Shown here: piece after piece, positions 1 through 8,343 of the stretch
Layout of the letters: every line of letters starts with the position of its first letter
Position numbering within the stretch: the stretch's first letter is position 1
Source: UBA4615 sp044368415
GTDB lineage: Bacteria; Pseudomonadota; Gammaproteobacteria; Burkholderiales; Burkholderiaceae_E
Length of the DNA: 64,000 nucleotides
Reading direction: 5' to 3'
Assembly: GCA_044368415.1 (NCBI GenBank)
Contig: JBIPLJ010000018.1
Span: 6,252 to 70,251 of the forward strand
Notes under the pieces: generated by a model
Told to the model about the DNA's origin: nothing
Seen by the model: the letters and a program-made list of their open reading frames with translations, nothing else
Database searches by the model: none
Program-made: the position numbers and the translations under genes

Positions 1-26
1 ACCGCGGAGCCGCGACGGAGGACGAC

Positions 27-689
27 ATGGGACAGATGACCGATTTCGAGCGGCCCGACGGCGGCCGCACCCGCGGCTACCTTGCCAGTGCCGGCACCGG
101 CCGTCCCGGCGTCGTGGTGATCCAGGAATGGTGGGGCCTGAACGACCAGATCTGCGGCGTCGCCGACCGGTTCGCGCGGGCCGGCTACTGCGCGCTGGCG
201 CCCGACCTCTACCAGGGCCGGGTCACGCAGAAACCCGACGAGGCCAGCCACCTGATGACCGGCCTGGACTTTCCCGGCGCCACCCACCAGGACATCCGCG
301 GCGCCGTCCGGCACCTGGCCGCCGGCGGCGCGAAGGTCGCGGTGATTGGATTCTGCATGGGCGGCGCCCTGACCATCGCGGCCTGCGCGCACATTCCAGA
401 GGTCGCGGCCGGCGTGTGCTTCTACGGCATTCCGCCCCAGGACTTCGCCGATCCGGTCGCGATCGCGGTGCCGTTCCAGGCGCACTTCGCCAACCGGGAC
501 GATTGGTGCACGCCGGCGGCCGCCGACGGCCTCGAGCACGGCATGAAGGCCGCCGGCCGGGTGCCAGAGGTGTACCGCTACGAGGCCGCCCACGGCTTCT
601 TCAACGAGCGCCGTGGCGACGTCTACGACGCCGGCTGCGCGCAGCAGGCCTGGGACCGGATGGCCGCCTTCCTGCAGCGCACGCTGTAG
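27..689 (+). CDS. Dienelactone hydrolase family protein
   Basis: A 220-residue cytoplasmic alpha/beta hydrolase of the dienelactone hydrolase family, which opens lactone or ester bonds through a Cys-Asp-His triad. The nucleophile lies in the elbow GFCMGG (Cys110), His189 is in AAHGFF, the acid is Asp158 or Asp159 in ANRDDW, and Glu34 in QEWWG matches the glutamate that activates the cysteine in the family. Length is normal. The ATG follows a good ribosome site (ggagg, about 16-20). It heads a tightly packed same-strand series ending with two acyl-CoA dehydrogenases, so a role in catabolism of an acid or lactone is plausible, but the substrate cannot be read from sequence. Confidence 0.9.
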   Translation: MGQMTDFERPDGGRTRGYLASAGTGRPGVVVIQEWWGLNDQICGVADRFARAGYCALAPDLYQGRVTQKPDEASHLMTGLDFPGATHQDIRGAVRHLAAGGAKVAVIGFCMGGALTIAACAHIPEVAAGVCFYGIPPQDFADPVAIAVPFQAHFANRDDWCTPAAADGLEHGMKAAGRVPEVYRYEAAHGFFNERRGDVYDAGCAQQAWDRMAAFLQRTL

Positions 690-697
690 CCCGCGCC

Positions 698-1330
698 GTG
701 AAGGGATTCGAGGACGCGGCCGCGCGCTGGAACGGTCGCTACGCGGCAGACGGGTTCGTGTTCGGCACCGCGCCGAACGACACGCTCGCCGCGCGGGCCG
801 ATCTGTTTGCGACCGGCGATCGCGTGCTGTGTGTGGCCGACGGCGAGGGCCGCAACTCGACCTGGCTGGCGGCCCGCGGCTGCGCGGTCACGGCCTTCGA
901 CATCGCCGAGCGCGGGCTGGCCAAGGCCGCCACGCTTGCTGGTGAGCGCGGGGTGCGGGTCGACTTCCGGCAGGCGTCGACGCAGGACTGGGGCTGGGAC
1001 GATGCGGCTTGTGGGGCGCCGTTCGACGCGGTCGTCGCAGTCTTCGTGCAGTTCGCGACGCCCGCTCTCCGCACCGCGATGTTCGAGGGCTTCGCGCGGG
1101 CCCTGCGCCCGGGCGGCGTTCTGCTGCTGGTGGGCTACGGGCCGCTGCAGATGACGTACCGCACGGGCGGACCCGGGATCCTCGAGCACCTGTACGACGA
1201 GCCGATGCTGCGCGAGGCCTTCGCGGGCTGGTTCATCGAGCGCCTGCACCGCGCGCAGCGTGTGCTGCACGAAGGCAGCGGGCACGAGGGTATGTCCGAT
1301 GTGATCGAGTTGATCGCGCGGCGCCCCTGA
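698..1330 (+). CDS. Class I SAM-dependent methyltransferase
   Basis: About 210 residues. The GTG at 698, eight bases after the hydrolase stop, is chosen because homology-like sequence begins directly after it (KGFEDAAARWNGRYAADG) and the longer frame upstream is arginine-rich shadow. Motif I is VLCVADGEGRNSTWLA, followed by the acidic AFDIAE; later FDAVVAVFVQF and LRPGGVLLLVGYG fit motifs IV and V of small-molecule methyltransferases such as the TehB/thiopurine group. The substrate is unknown. The spacing suggests co-transcription with the flanking genes. Confidence 0.85.
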   Translation: MKGFEDAAARWNGRYAADGFVFGTAPNDTLAARADLFATGDRVLCVADGEGRNSTWLAARGCAVTAFDIAERGLAKAATLAGERGVRVDFRQASTQDWGWDDAACGAPFDAVVAVFVQFATPALRTAMFEGFARALRPGGVLLLVGYGPLQMTYRTGGPGILEHLYDEPMLREAFAGWFIERLHRAQRVLHEGSGHEGMSDVIELIARRP

Positions 1331-1356
1331 CCCCGGAACTCAACAGGAGACCCTCC

Positions 1357-1815
1357 ATGGCCGACGGCGAGCGCTTCATCCGGCTCGAGCAGCAGCATGA
1401 CTTCCGCGTCGCGATCACCTGGGACGAGGCGCGCGCGCCGATCCTCGGCGACGAGCCGCCGCCGCTCGGAACCGGCGAAGGCCCGAACCCCTCGCAGCTG
1501 CTGCTCGCGGCGGTGGCGAGCTGCATGACCGACTCGCTGTTCTTCGCCTTGCGCAAGTTCGCGCTCGACGCCGCGCCGCTGAAGACCGAGGCGCGAGCCG
1601 AGGTCGGCCGCAACGCCGAGGGCCGTCAGCGCGTGCTCGCGATCGACGTGAGGCTCTCGCTCGGCCAAGTGCCGGACGACGCCGGCAAGCTCGCGCGGGC
1701 GCTTGCGCAGTTCGAGCAGTTCTGCACCGTCGGCCAGAGCGTCGCGCAGGGCATCGCCACCCGGGTCACGGTGCACGCGCCCGACGGCCGCCTGCTTCAC
1801 GGAGCTGCGGAATGA
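1357..1815 (+). CDS. OsmC-like peroxiredoxin family protein
   Basis: A 152-residue OsmC/Ohr family protein. Family members are dimers that reduce organic hydroperoxides with two conserved cysteines, here Cys56 (AAVASCMTDS) and Cys123 (EQFCTVGQSV). The pattern NPSQLLLAAVASC is characteristic. The ATG follows aggaga with good spacing. The stop overlaps the next ATG as ATGA at 1812, indicating translational coupling to the acyl-CoA dehydrogenase. It may protect this pathway from peroxides, or be a thiol-dependent protein of other use. Confidence 0.88.
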   Translation: MADGERFIRLEQQHDFRVAITWDEARAPILGDEPPPLGTGEGPNPSQLLLAAVASCMTDSLFFALRKFALDAAPLKTEARAEVGRNAEGRQRVLAIDVRLSLGQVPDDAGKLARALAQFEQFCTVGQSVAQGIATRVTVHAPDGRLLHGAAE

Positions 1816-2960
1816 GCCTCGCCTTCGAATCGGTCGACCTCCCGGCGGGCGCGCATGCGCTGCGCGCCCGGGTCCGCTCGTTCTTGCGTGCCCAGCGCGA
1901 GGACGGCGCCTACGAGTCGCGCTGCTCGGGCTGGACGGTCTTCGATCGGCGCTTTACCCGCGCCTGCGGCAAGGCGGGCCTGATCGGGCTGACCTGGCCG
2001 TCCCGGTGGGGCGGCCAGGAGCGCTCGACGCTCGAGCGCTACGTCGTCGTCGAAGAGCTGCTGGCGGCCGGCGCGCCGGTCGGCGGCCACTGGATCGCCG
2101 ACCGACAGAGCGGCCCGCAGATCCTGCGCCACGGCAGCGACACGCTGCAGGCCGAGGTGCTGCCCGGCATTGTGCGCGGCGAGATCACCTTCGCGATCGG
2201 CATGAGCGAGCCCGACGCGGGGTCGGACCTGGCGAGCGTGCGCTCGCACGGCGAGCGGGTCGACGGTGGCTGGCGGCTCGACGGGCGCAAGGTCTGGACC
2301 ACCGGCGGTCACCTCGCCGACTACATGATCGGCCTGTTCCGCACCGAGTCGGTCGACCCGCAGCGACGCCACGCCGGCCTGACTCAGTTCGCGGTGGACC
2401 TGCGCTCGGCGGGCATCACGCGCCGCCCGATCCGCAACCTCTGCGGCCGCGACGACTTCAGCGAGATCACCTTCGACCAAGTGTTCGTGCCGGATTCGCA
2501 TGTCATCGGCCAGGTCGGCGACGGCTGGCGCCTCGTGACCGGCGAGCTCGCCTTCGAGCGCAGCGGCCCGGAGCGCTTCCTGAGCGTCTTCCCGCTGCTG
2601 GTCGCGCTGCTGCGGGCGGGCCCGCGCGATGACACGCCCACCGCGCGCATCGAGCTCGGACGCGCCGTCGCGCACCTGGCGGCGCTGCGGCGCATGGCGC
2701 TGTCGGTCGCGGCGACGCTCGACGCGGGCGGGGATCCGGCGACCGAGGCCGCGCTGCTCAAGGACCTGGGCAATGCGCTGGAGCGCGAGATCCCCGAGCG
2801 GTTGCGGGCGCTGCGGCTCGCTGAGCCGGGTTCGCCGCAGGCTGCCGCCTTCCGCGCGATGCTCGACGACACCGTGGCCGACGCCACGTCCTACACGCTG
2901 CGCGGAGGCACACCCGAGGTGCTGCGCGGCATGATCGCCCGCGGGCTGGGACTGCGATGA
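1812..2960 (+). CDS. Acyl-CoA dehydrogenase, large subunit of a pair
   Basis: A 382-residue flavoprotein of the acyl-CoA dehydrogenase family, introducing a 2,3 double bond into an acyl-CoA. It has the N-terminal helical domain, the beta domain signature IGMSEPDAGSDLASV (about 129-143), the KVWTTG segment and a C-terminal RGGTPEVLRGMIARGLGL. The medium-chain enzyme's catalytic Glu (YEGT) is replaced by Gly here; Glu249 in LAFERSG is at the position used by isovaleryl- and long-chain enzymes. It overlaps both neighbours by ATGA and probably forms a heteromer with the shorter paralogue downstream. Confidence 0.9.
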   Translation: MSLAFESVDLPAGAHALRARVRSFLRAQREDGAYESRCSGWTVFDRRFTRACGKAGLIGLTWPSRWGGQERSTLERYVVVEELLAAGAPVGGHWIADRQSGPQILRHGSDTLQAEVLPGIVRGEITFAIGMSEPDAGSDLASVRSHGERVDGGWRLDGRKVWTTGGHLADYMIGLFRTESVDPQRRHAGLTQFAVDLRSAGITRRPIRNLCGRDDFSEITFDQVFVPDSHVIGQVGDGWRLVTGELAFERSGPERFLSVFPLLVALLRAGPRDDTPTARIELGRAVAHLAALRRMALSVAATLDAGGDPATEAALLKDLGNALEREIPERLRALRLAEPGSPQAAAFRAMLDDTVADATSYTLRGGTPEVLRGMIARGLGLR

Positions 2961-3883
2961 GCGCGCACGAATCGATGATCGCCGACGCGGTCGAACGGAT
3001 GCTGGCGCAGGTCACGCCCATGGCCGGCTTCGACGCGCGGCTGTGGTCGATGCTGGTCGAGGCCGAGGTGCCGCGCCTGCTGCGGCCCGAGTCGCAGGGG
3101 GGCGCGGGCGAGGCTTGGCGGGATGCGGCCGCCGTGCTGCAGGCCGCCGGCGCGCAGGCCGCGGCGGTGCCGCTGGCGGACACACTGATCGCGCATGCGC
3201 TGCTCGCGCAGGCCGGGCTCGACGCGGATGCACGACCGGTCCGGCTGTCGATCACCGCACCCGACGGGCGTCCCGACCCTGCGGATGCGGTTGCGCTGCC
3301 CGATGCGCATCGGCTGGTGCTCGACGCCTGGGGGACCTGCGGGGTCGGCACGTGGCACGCAGCCGGCGGTGGGGCGCCGAAGGTGTTCGAGCTCGCGGAC
3401 GGCGCGGCCGTGCGGGCCCGACTGGCGCTGGCGGGGGCGGCGATGCTGACCGGGGCGCTGCGCACCGCGATCTGCCTCGGCGTCGAATATGCCGGGCTCC
3501 GGAAAGCCTTCGGTCGTCCAATCGGCCAGTTCCAGGCCGTGCAGCATCCGCTCGCGGTCGCCGCCGAGGACGTTGCGGCGTCGCGGGCCGCGCTCGACTG
3601 GGCGGCGGCCGGCGTGGAGGCGGGTGGCGGGGAAGTGGCTGCGGCGGTGGCCAAGGCACGTGCGGCCGAGGCGGCCGGCCGGGTCGCGGCGATCGTGCAT
3701 CAGGTGCACGGTGCGATCGGCTTTACCGCTGAACACGCGCTGCACCGCTCCTCCGGTGTGCTCTGGCACTGGCGCGACCGGTGGGGCGACGAGCACGACT
3801 GGCACGCGCTGTTGGGCGCACGTGCGATCGCGGCCGGTCCCGAGGGCCTGTTCGACCTGCTGGACGGCGCCGAGACGCGCTAG
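2957..3883 (+). CDS. Acyl-CoA dehydrogenase, short partner
   Basis: A 308-residue relative of acyl-CoA dehydrogenases, shorter than the roughly 380 usual for the family. The C-terminal domain is clear (AICLGVEYAGLRKAFGRPIGQFQAVQ and VHGAIGFTAEHALHR), while the beta domain is much reduced. Short-plus-full pairs encoded side by side form alpha2-beta2 dehydrogenases in steroid and other side-chain degradation; this is inference here. It starts four bases inside the preceding gene (ATGA at 2957), and is the last gene of the series before a convergent neighbour. Confidence 0.88.
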   Translation: MSAHESMIADAVERMLAQVTPMAGFDARLWSMLVEAEVPRLLRPESQGGAGEAWRDAAAVLQAAGAQAAAVPLADTLIAHALLAQAGLDADARPVRLSITAPDGRPDPADAVALPDAHRLVLDAWGTCGVGTWHAAGGGAPKVFELADGAAVRARLALAGAAMLTGALRTAICLGVEYAGLRKAFGRPIGQFQAVQHPLAVAAEDVAASRAALDWAAAGVEAGGGEVAAAVAKARAAEAAGRVAAIVHQVHGAIGFTAEHALHRSSGVLWHWRDRWGDEHDWHALLGARAIAAGPEGLFDLLDGAETR

Positions 3884-4007
3884 CGGCGGGCGTTTGAACG
3901 GCCCACGTCCGCGGCGTCAGCCGCAGGCGCGGCGCCTGGGCCCACGAACCCGAAATCCCGAGAGGGACCGGGGCGCCGCGCCTGGGCAGCGGTGCCCCGG
4001 CCGGGCC

Positions 4008-4856
4008 TCACTTGGTCGCGCTGCCCGACCCGGCGGTGCCGCCGACGCCGGTCGTCGCACCCGCCCCGGTCTGGCCGCCGCTGCCGGGCCGGGAGGTCCC
4101 GGTGCCGGGCGAAGTGGTCCCGGGCATGCCGCCGCTCGAACTGCCGGTCGCGCTGCCGCCTCCGGAGGCCCTCGTCGCACCCGTGCCCGAGCCGTTGCCC
4201 GCGCTGCCGCCGGAACTGCCCATGGCCCCGCTCTTGCCGGCCGCCCGGTCACCCGCGTCGGATCGGGCCATCTGAAGGTGCTCGCGCAGGGTCGGCAGCA
4301 TCTTCGCCGCCCACTGGCTGAGCTCCGGATCTTGCCCGCTCTTGGCCTTTCGCTCGAACAGCGTAACCGCCTTCTGGTGGTCGGCAACCTGCCCGTTCAT
4401 GTAGGCGCGGTCGAAGTCGGCGCCGGAGCGCTTCTGCAGCGCATCCAGCTCCTTGCTACGACTGCGGTCCGGCTCCGACGGCAGAGGCACGCCGCGCGAG
4501 CCTGCCAGCTTCATCAGCTCGCCGTTCGCCGCGGTGTGCTCGTCGATCATCCGCTGCGCGAACTGCTTGACCATCGGATCCTGAGCTTTCTGCACCGCGA
4601 GCCGGCCGGCGGCGACCTCCGCCATCCCGGCCTCCGCGGCCTCGGTGACGAACTTGCGGTCGGCGGTGGAGAGCTGGCCGGACTTCACGCCCGAGCCGCT
4701 GCGGCCGCCCGGGTCGGACGCCGTGCCCGGCGAGCCGGCGGACCCGGTGCCGGAGGCCGGCGTCGGCGATGCCGGGCCGCCTTGTGACCAGGCCGGCCCT
4801 GCAGCCAGCGCTGCGGTGATCGCTGCAGCGAGCAGCGCGGTGGTCGGATGTTTCAT
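4008..4856 (-). CDS. Exported DUF4142 domain protein with Gly/Ser tail
   Basis: A 282-residue secreted or periplasmic protein. The ATG at 4856 is chosen because it opens a signal peptide (MKHPTTALLAAAITAALAAG, cleavage near AWSQ); the frame upstream has none. Residues about 60-200 form the four-helix DUF4142 domain (DRKFVTEAAEAGMAEVAAGR, QFAQRMIDEHTAANGEL, DHQKAVTLFERKAKSG), a ferritin-like fold of unknown function common in Proteobacteria. The last 80 or so residues are low-complexity Gly/Ser/Thr. It runs convergently with the acyl-CoA dehydrogenase operon. Confidence 0.85.
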   Translation of the reverse strand: MKHPTTALLAAAITAALAAGPAWSQGGPASPTPASGTGSAGSPGTASDPGGRSGSGVKSGQLSTADRKFVTEAAEAGMAEVAAGRLAVQKAQDPMVKQFAQRMIDEHTAANGELMKLAGSRGVPLPSEPDRSRSKELDALQKRSGADFDRAYMNGQVADHQKAVTLFERKAKSGQDPELSQWAAKMLPTLREHLQMARSDAGDRAAGKSGAMGSSGGSAGNGSGTGATRASGGGSATGSSSGGMPGTTSPGTGTSRPGSGGQTGAGATTGVGGTAGSGSATK

Positions 4857-4932
4857 GTGTCGACTCCTCGATCCCTGTAGAGGTCCCTCCATGCATGCAG
4901 CCGACATGCCCGCAGCGTGACCGGGAACGCCG

Positions 4933-5556
4933 ATGGCATGCCTCGGCGCACGACTTCGTGGAGACCACATCAGCGCGCGCAGTACACTCGATCCCGACGT
5001 CACCCCCGAGCCCGGCGCAGTCCGCCCGCCGGGTCACGACATCGGTTCGCCCGGGCAGAGCGACGTGCCGGACACCGGCTCCGACAGCGTCGGGCCGGGC
5101 GGCAATGACCCCGCGGTCCTCGACTCCGACAGCGATTCGGTCGGAACCGGCGTCGATCCGTCGCCGGGTGAGCGCAACGACGTCGACCCAGGCGGCGACA
5201 TCGGCTTCGATCGCATCGGCGCCGGCGCCTGCTTCGGCGCCACTTCAGTCGCCGCCGCGTGCAGGCACACCCGGCTCGAATCTGCGCTCGAGCAGGTCGG
5301 GCTCGTCGAAGTGGCGGCGGCCGACGAAGGCCGTGGCGTGCCGGCCCCACTGCCGCATCGAGCCCGCATCGGCGATGCCCATCGGCCAGAACAGCCAGCG
5401 CTCGGCGCGCTCGCTGCCCGGCACGCGGCCGTGCGGGTCGTAGAGGCTGCGGGTGCCGCCGGCGGGCCGCGGCAGCGTGCGCAACGTGTCCTCGTCGGCG
5501 AGCCGGTAACGCGCGTCTGCGGGCACCTCGGGACCGACGGCGTCGATGCCTTCTAG
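4933..5556 (+). CDS. Possible small acidic Pro/Gly/Asp-rich protein (uncertain)
   Basis: The 388 bases between the DUF4142 gene and the lipoprotein gene hold an open frame on the plus strand with strongly G/C third positions from about 5000 to 5250. It encodes low-complexity acidic sequence (for example GQSDVPDTGSDSVGPGG and VLDSDSDSVGTG). The frame stays open to 5556, but beyond 5245 it is antisense to the lipoprotein gene, so a real product would be a tail-to-tail overlap or an older, shorter gene whose stop was lost. No ribosome site is obvious before ATG 4933. Function unknown. Confidence 0.25.
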   Translation: MACLGARLRGDHISARSTLDPDVTPEPGAVRPPGHDIGSPGQSDVPDTGSDSVGPGGNDPAVLDSDSDSVGTGVDPSPGERNDVDPGGDIGFDRIGAGACFGATSVAAACRHTRLESALEQVGLVEVAAADEGRGVPAPLPHRARIGDAHRPEQPALGALAARHAAVRVVEAAGAAGGPRQRAQRVLVGEPVTRVCGHLGTDGVDAF

Positions 5557-6834
5557 CGCATGGGTCGCGGCCGCGAGCCGGATGCGCACCCGGGCCTCGG
5601 GCGACACCGCGGCGAGCCGTGCGGGCACGAACGCCCACTCGTCGCCGGCCACCGGCGGCCGCCGCACGCGGCGCTCGCCCACCGGCACGAACATGTGCCA
5701 GCAGCCACAGGCGTGGATGGTGTCGATCATCGCCACACGGCCGTCCTCGTCCAGCGTCAGCCGCAGGATCACCCCGTCGAGATGGCCCGCGAGCAGGTCC
5801 AGCGCACTGGTGGGCGGGCGCCGCGGAAACCACGCCGTGTAGACGAGCTGCACGCGAACGGCGCCTTCCCACCGCGTGAATGCGATTCGTCCGTGCAGCC
5901 ACGGATCCGAGGTGTCGACCGCAGCGCGGTCGTTCGCATCGAGCGTCGGCCGGCCGAAGCGGTCGTCCGGCCCGCTGCCGGCGAGTGCGAGCACCGGCGC
6001 GTGTCGAGCGAGCAGTGCGCCACGCTGTCGGGCATCGAGCACCGGTACGCCGAGGGCGTCCCGAGGCAGGCCGCCGGGTGCGATCGCGGGCGTGCCGGAA
6101 TCGGCCGGTGCCGGGGCATAGTGGATCGTGCCCTCTGCGATGCGTGCCGCGTTCCGCGCGAACGCTTCGCGTCCGCGGGCCTCCTCGCGTCGCACACCTG
6201 CGCCGAACGGCAGGATGGCGATCGGATAGAGCCCGAGCGCACGCTGCCAGTCGACATAGTCGTCCGGCACCCGCGCCGCCGCACGGACCCGGGCGAGCGC
6301 GTTCGCGTCGAGTGCGAGGGCGTCGATCTCGGCACGGCCGCAGCGGGCGATCGCCGTGGCCAGCCTCGAGGGGGCGTCCGCGGGTCCGACGCCCGGCGTC
6401 GCATCGGGCGCTGCGTCCGCCAGCGCGTCGCGCGTCGCTTGCGGCAGGTTAGACACCTCGACCCGGCGCGCATCCGCGTCGGCCGCCCGCAGCCGCTCGA
6501 GCCAGGTGCGCGTCGCCGCGTCCGACAGCGGTTCCGAGGCGAACGAGGCGTCGAAGCGGTCCGCCCGCAGCCAGCGCGCGCTCGCCACGCGCGTCTGCTG
6601 CGCGTCTCCGACGCCGGCGGCCCGCACTGCGTCGTCGAGCCGCGCGGCGAACGCATCGCAGGCCGGGGACTCGCCCGAGGGATCACTCGCCGCGACCGGT
6701 ACCATCGGCACGGTGGTGCAGGCGCCGAGCCCGAGCACCAGCGCCAGCATCGACCTGGCGAGCGAAGCGGATGCGCGTCTGCGTGCGCGGACGCGCGCGG
6801 GCGGGTTGCGGAAACGGGCAGGGCGGTCGGACAT
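5245..6834 (-). CDS. Conserved lipoprotein of unknown function with HxCGCxH motif
   Basis: A 529-residue protein with an N-terminal Arg-rich stretch, hydrophobic segment and lipobox LGLGAC (Cys39), so probably a lipoprotein. The middle is alpha-helical and Ala-rich; residues about 320-385 carry the best-defined block: YTAWFPRRP, LDLLAGHLDGVILRLTLDEDG and DTIHACGCWHMF, with His374, Cys376, Cys378 and His380 forming a possible metal-binding cluster. The CGC(Y/W)H block resembles an uncharacterised proteobacterial family, by memory only. The ATG at 6834 is the first Met before the signal; no strong ribosome site is visible. Both neighbours run in the other direction. Confidence 0.75.
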   Translation of the reverse strand: MSDRPARFRNPPARVRARRRASASLARSMLALVLGLGACTTVPMVPVAASDPSGESPACDAFAARLDDAVRAAGVGDAQQTRVASARWLRADRFDASFASEPLSDAATRTWLERLRAADADARRVEVSNLPQATRDALADAAPDATPGVGPADAPSRLATAIARCGRAEIDALALDANALARVRAAARVPDDYVDWQRALGLYPIAILPFGAGVRREEARGREAFARNAARIAEGTIHYAPAPADSGTPAIAPGGLPRDALGVPVLDARQRGALLARHAPVLALAGSGPDDRFGRPTLDANDRAAVDTSDPWLHGRIAFTRWEGAVRVQLVYTAWFPRRPPTSALDLLAGHLDGVILRLTLDEDGRVAMIDTIHACGCWHMFVPVGERRVRRPPVAGDEWAFVPARLAAVSPEARVRIRLAAATHALEGIDAVGPEVPADARYRLADEDTLRTLPRPAGGTRSLYDPHGRVPGSERAERWLFWPMGIADAGSMRQWGRHATAFVGRRHFDEPDLLERRFEPGVPARGGD

Positions 6835-6979
6835 GGGCGGGCCGAGGTGCGCGGCGGCGGGCAGCAGTGGTCGGAGGGTGGATGCTAGGCGGTGCGACGG
6901 CGGCACGCCAGCCCGGGACGCGGCGACTGAGCTGCTAGAGACCCGCCCCATTCGAAGCGGGTAGCGCAGGCGAAGATGG

Positions 6980-7879
6980 ATGGCATGCGGCCAGCGCCCG
7001 GCGCCCGGCGTCCGGCAGGCAGTCGGGCTGGTGCTCGATGCGGATGGCGCGCTCTGGCCGATCGTGGCGCTCAGTCTGCAGGTGAGCGGTCTGACGACGC
7101 TGATCGCCGCCACAGTCGCGCTGCCGCTCGCCGCATCGCTCGCGCTCGCTCCATTCCACGGACGTGGTGCGGTGGTCGCGGTGTTCAACGCGCTGATGGG
7201 GCTGCCCGCGGTGGTGGTCGGCCTGATCGCCTACCTGCTGCTGTCGCGTGCGGGCCCACTCGGTCCGCTTGGACTGCTCTTCACGCCGGTCGCGATGGTG
7301 GTCGCGCAGTCGATCCTGGTGCTGCCGCTCATCGCGGCGCTGGCGCGCCAGACACTCGAGGATACGCTCGCCGAGTGCGGCCCGTACCTGGGCTCGCTCG
7401 GCGCGAGCCGGCTGCAGACGATCCTGACCCTGCTGTGGGCAGGCCGCTTCTCGCTGTTCACCACGGTGCTCGCCGGCTTCGGGCGGGCCGCGGCCGACGT
7501 CGGCGCGGTGATGATGGTCGGCGGCAACATCGACGGCGTGACGCGGGTGAAGATCACCGCGATCGCGCTAGAGACCAGCAAGGGCGACCTGCCGCTCGCC
7601 CTCGGCCTCGGTCTGGTCCTACTCGCGGTTGTCGTGATCGTCAACGCGTGCGCTTTGAGCGTGCGTCAGTATTCACCTGATGGCGCTGGCCGCGCGCGGC
7701 ATCGGTGTGGTGACGACGACGCACGACCTCGCGCAGGCGCGTCGCGTGGCCGAGCGCATCGTGCTGATGCACCGGGGGCGCGTGGTCGAGACCGGCGAGG
7801 CCGGCACGTTCTTCGCGTCGCCACACACGGCGCTGGCCCGGCGCTTTCTCGCGGGCGGCTGGCTAGACTGAGGCTCTGA
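6980..7879 (+). CDS. Tungstate-type ABC transporter permease with aberrant C-terminal tail
   Basis: Residues about 10-230 match TupB/WtpB-like permeases: SLQVSGLTTLIAATVALPLA, FNALMGLPAVVVGLIAYLLLS, GPLGLLFTPVAMVVAQSILV, the ATPase-contact loop around ECGPYLGSLGASR, and VGGNIDGVTRVKITAIALETSKGD. Five or so membrane helices are expected. Homology stops at about NACALSVRQY (near 7670). From there the frame runs on for about 70 Arg/Gly-rich residues because the following ATPase gene has been deleted into another frame. No periplasmic binding protein gene is adjacent. Without its ATPase it is probably non-functional unless another ATPase serves it. Confidence 0.75.
   Translation: MACGQRPAPGVRQAVGLVLDADGALWPIVALSLQVSGLTTLIAATVALPLAASLALAPFHGRGAVVAVFNALMGLPAVVVGLIAYLLLSRAGPLGPLGLLFTPVAMVVAQSILVLPLIAALARQTLEDTLAECGPYLGSLGASRLQTILTLLWAGRFSLFTTVLAGFGRAAADVGAVMMVGGNIDGVTRVKITAIALETSKGDLPLALGLGLVLLAVVVIVNACALSVRQYSPDGAGRARHRCGDDDARPRAGASRGRAHRADAPGARGRDRRGRHVLRVATHGAGPALSRGRLARLRL
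7671..7871 (+). pseudogene. C-terminal remnant of ABC transporter ATPase
   Basis: A different frame from the permease encodes only the end of an ABC ATPase: IHLMALAARGIGVVTTTHDL, containing the H-loop TTHDL, then AERIVLMHRGRVVE and SPHTALARRFLAGGW. Walker A, the Q-loop, the ABC signature and Walker B are all missing, roughly the first two thirds of a normal tungstate or molybdate ATPase. The cut lies against the end of the permease homology, so one deletion probably joined the two genes. Confidence 0.8.
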
Positions 7880-7936
7880 GCCCAGGCACGGCCTGTGCGT
7901 GTCTCGTCGGGACCTCCCCGACCAGGCAGCCCCGAC

Positions 7937-8296
7937 ATGACCCGCCGCAAGCCCCATACGGTGATCGATCCGCTCGGCCGCTCGGCGCGCAGCGCCGAGG
8001 CCCTGCGCCAGCCGCACGATCGCGATGAGTCGGTCCGCAACGCGGCGCGCAGCAGCGAGTTGGCGCCGATCCAACGAGTGCAGATGGAACGGGCGCGGCG
8101 GGATGCCGAGGGACCGACCCGGGACACCGACTGTCGCAGCATGCCCTCGGCCGACGCGGGCTGCGGGCAGCCTCAGGATGCCTCGCTGCTGGACGACGTG
8201 CTGAGGCCAGGCGGTCGCGACGCCGAGAACCGCGAGACCGCCACTCATGATCCGGGCGAGCCGCCGGTCCGTCCCGACGGCTCGAGACCCGGATGA
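7937..8296 (+). CDS. Small hydrophilic protein of unknown function
   Basis: A 119-residue frame with strong G/C third positions, rich in Arg, Asp, Glu and Pro and without a signal peptide or membrane segment. The ATG at 7937 is preferred over the frame opening at 7895, since sequence before it is of poor coding character; no convincing ribosome site distinguishes them. No recognised domain. It lies between the transporter remnant and a convergent small lipoprotein gene. I do not recognise the family. Confidence 0.5.
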   Translation: MTRRKPHTVIDPLGRSARSAEALRQPHDRDESVRNAARSSELAPIQRVQMERARRDAEGPTRDTDCRSMPSADAGCGQPQDASLLDDVLRPGGRDAENRETATHDPGEPPVRPDGSRPG

Positions 8297-8343
8297 CGCG
8301 CCGCCGTCGAGCAGCCCGCCCGACGACGGCAGCGGGCCGACAC

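Noticed and set aside
128..697. Long Arg-rich frame upstream of the methyltransferase start
   Set aside because: It is a shadow of the dienelactone hydrolase gene in another frame; methyltransferase-like sequence begins only at GTG 698.
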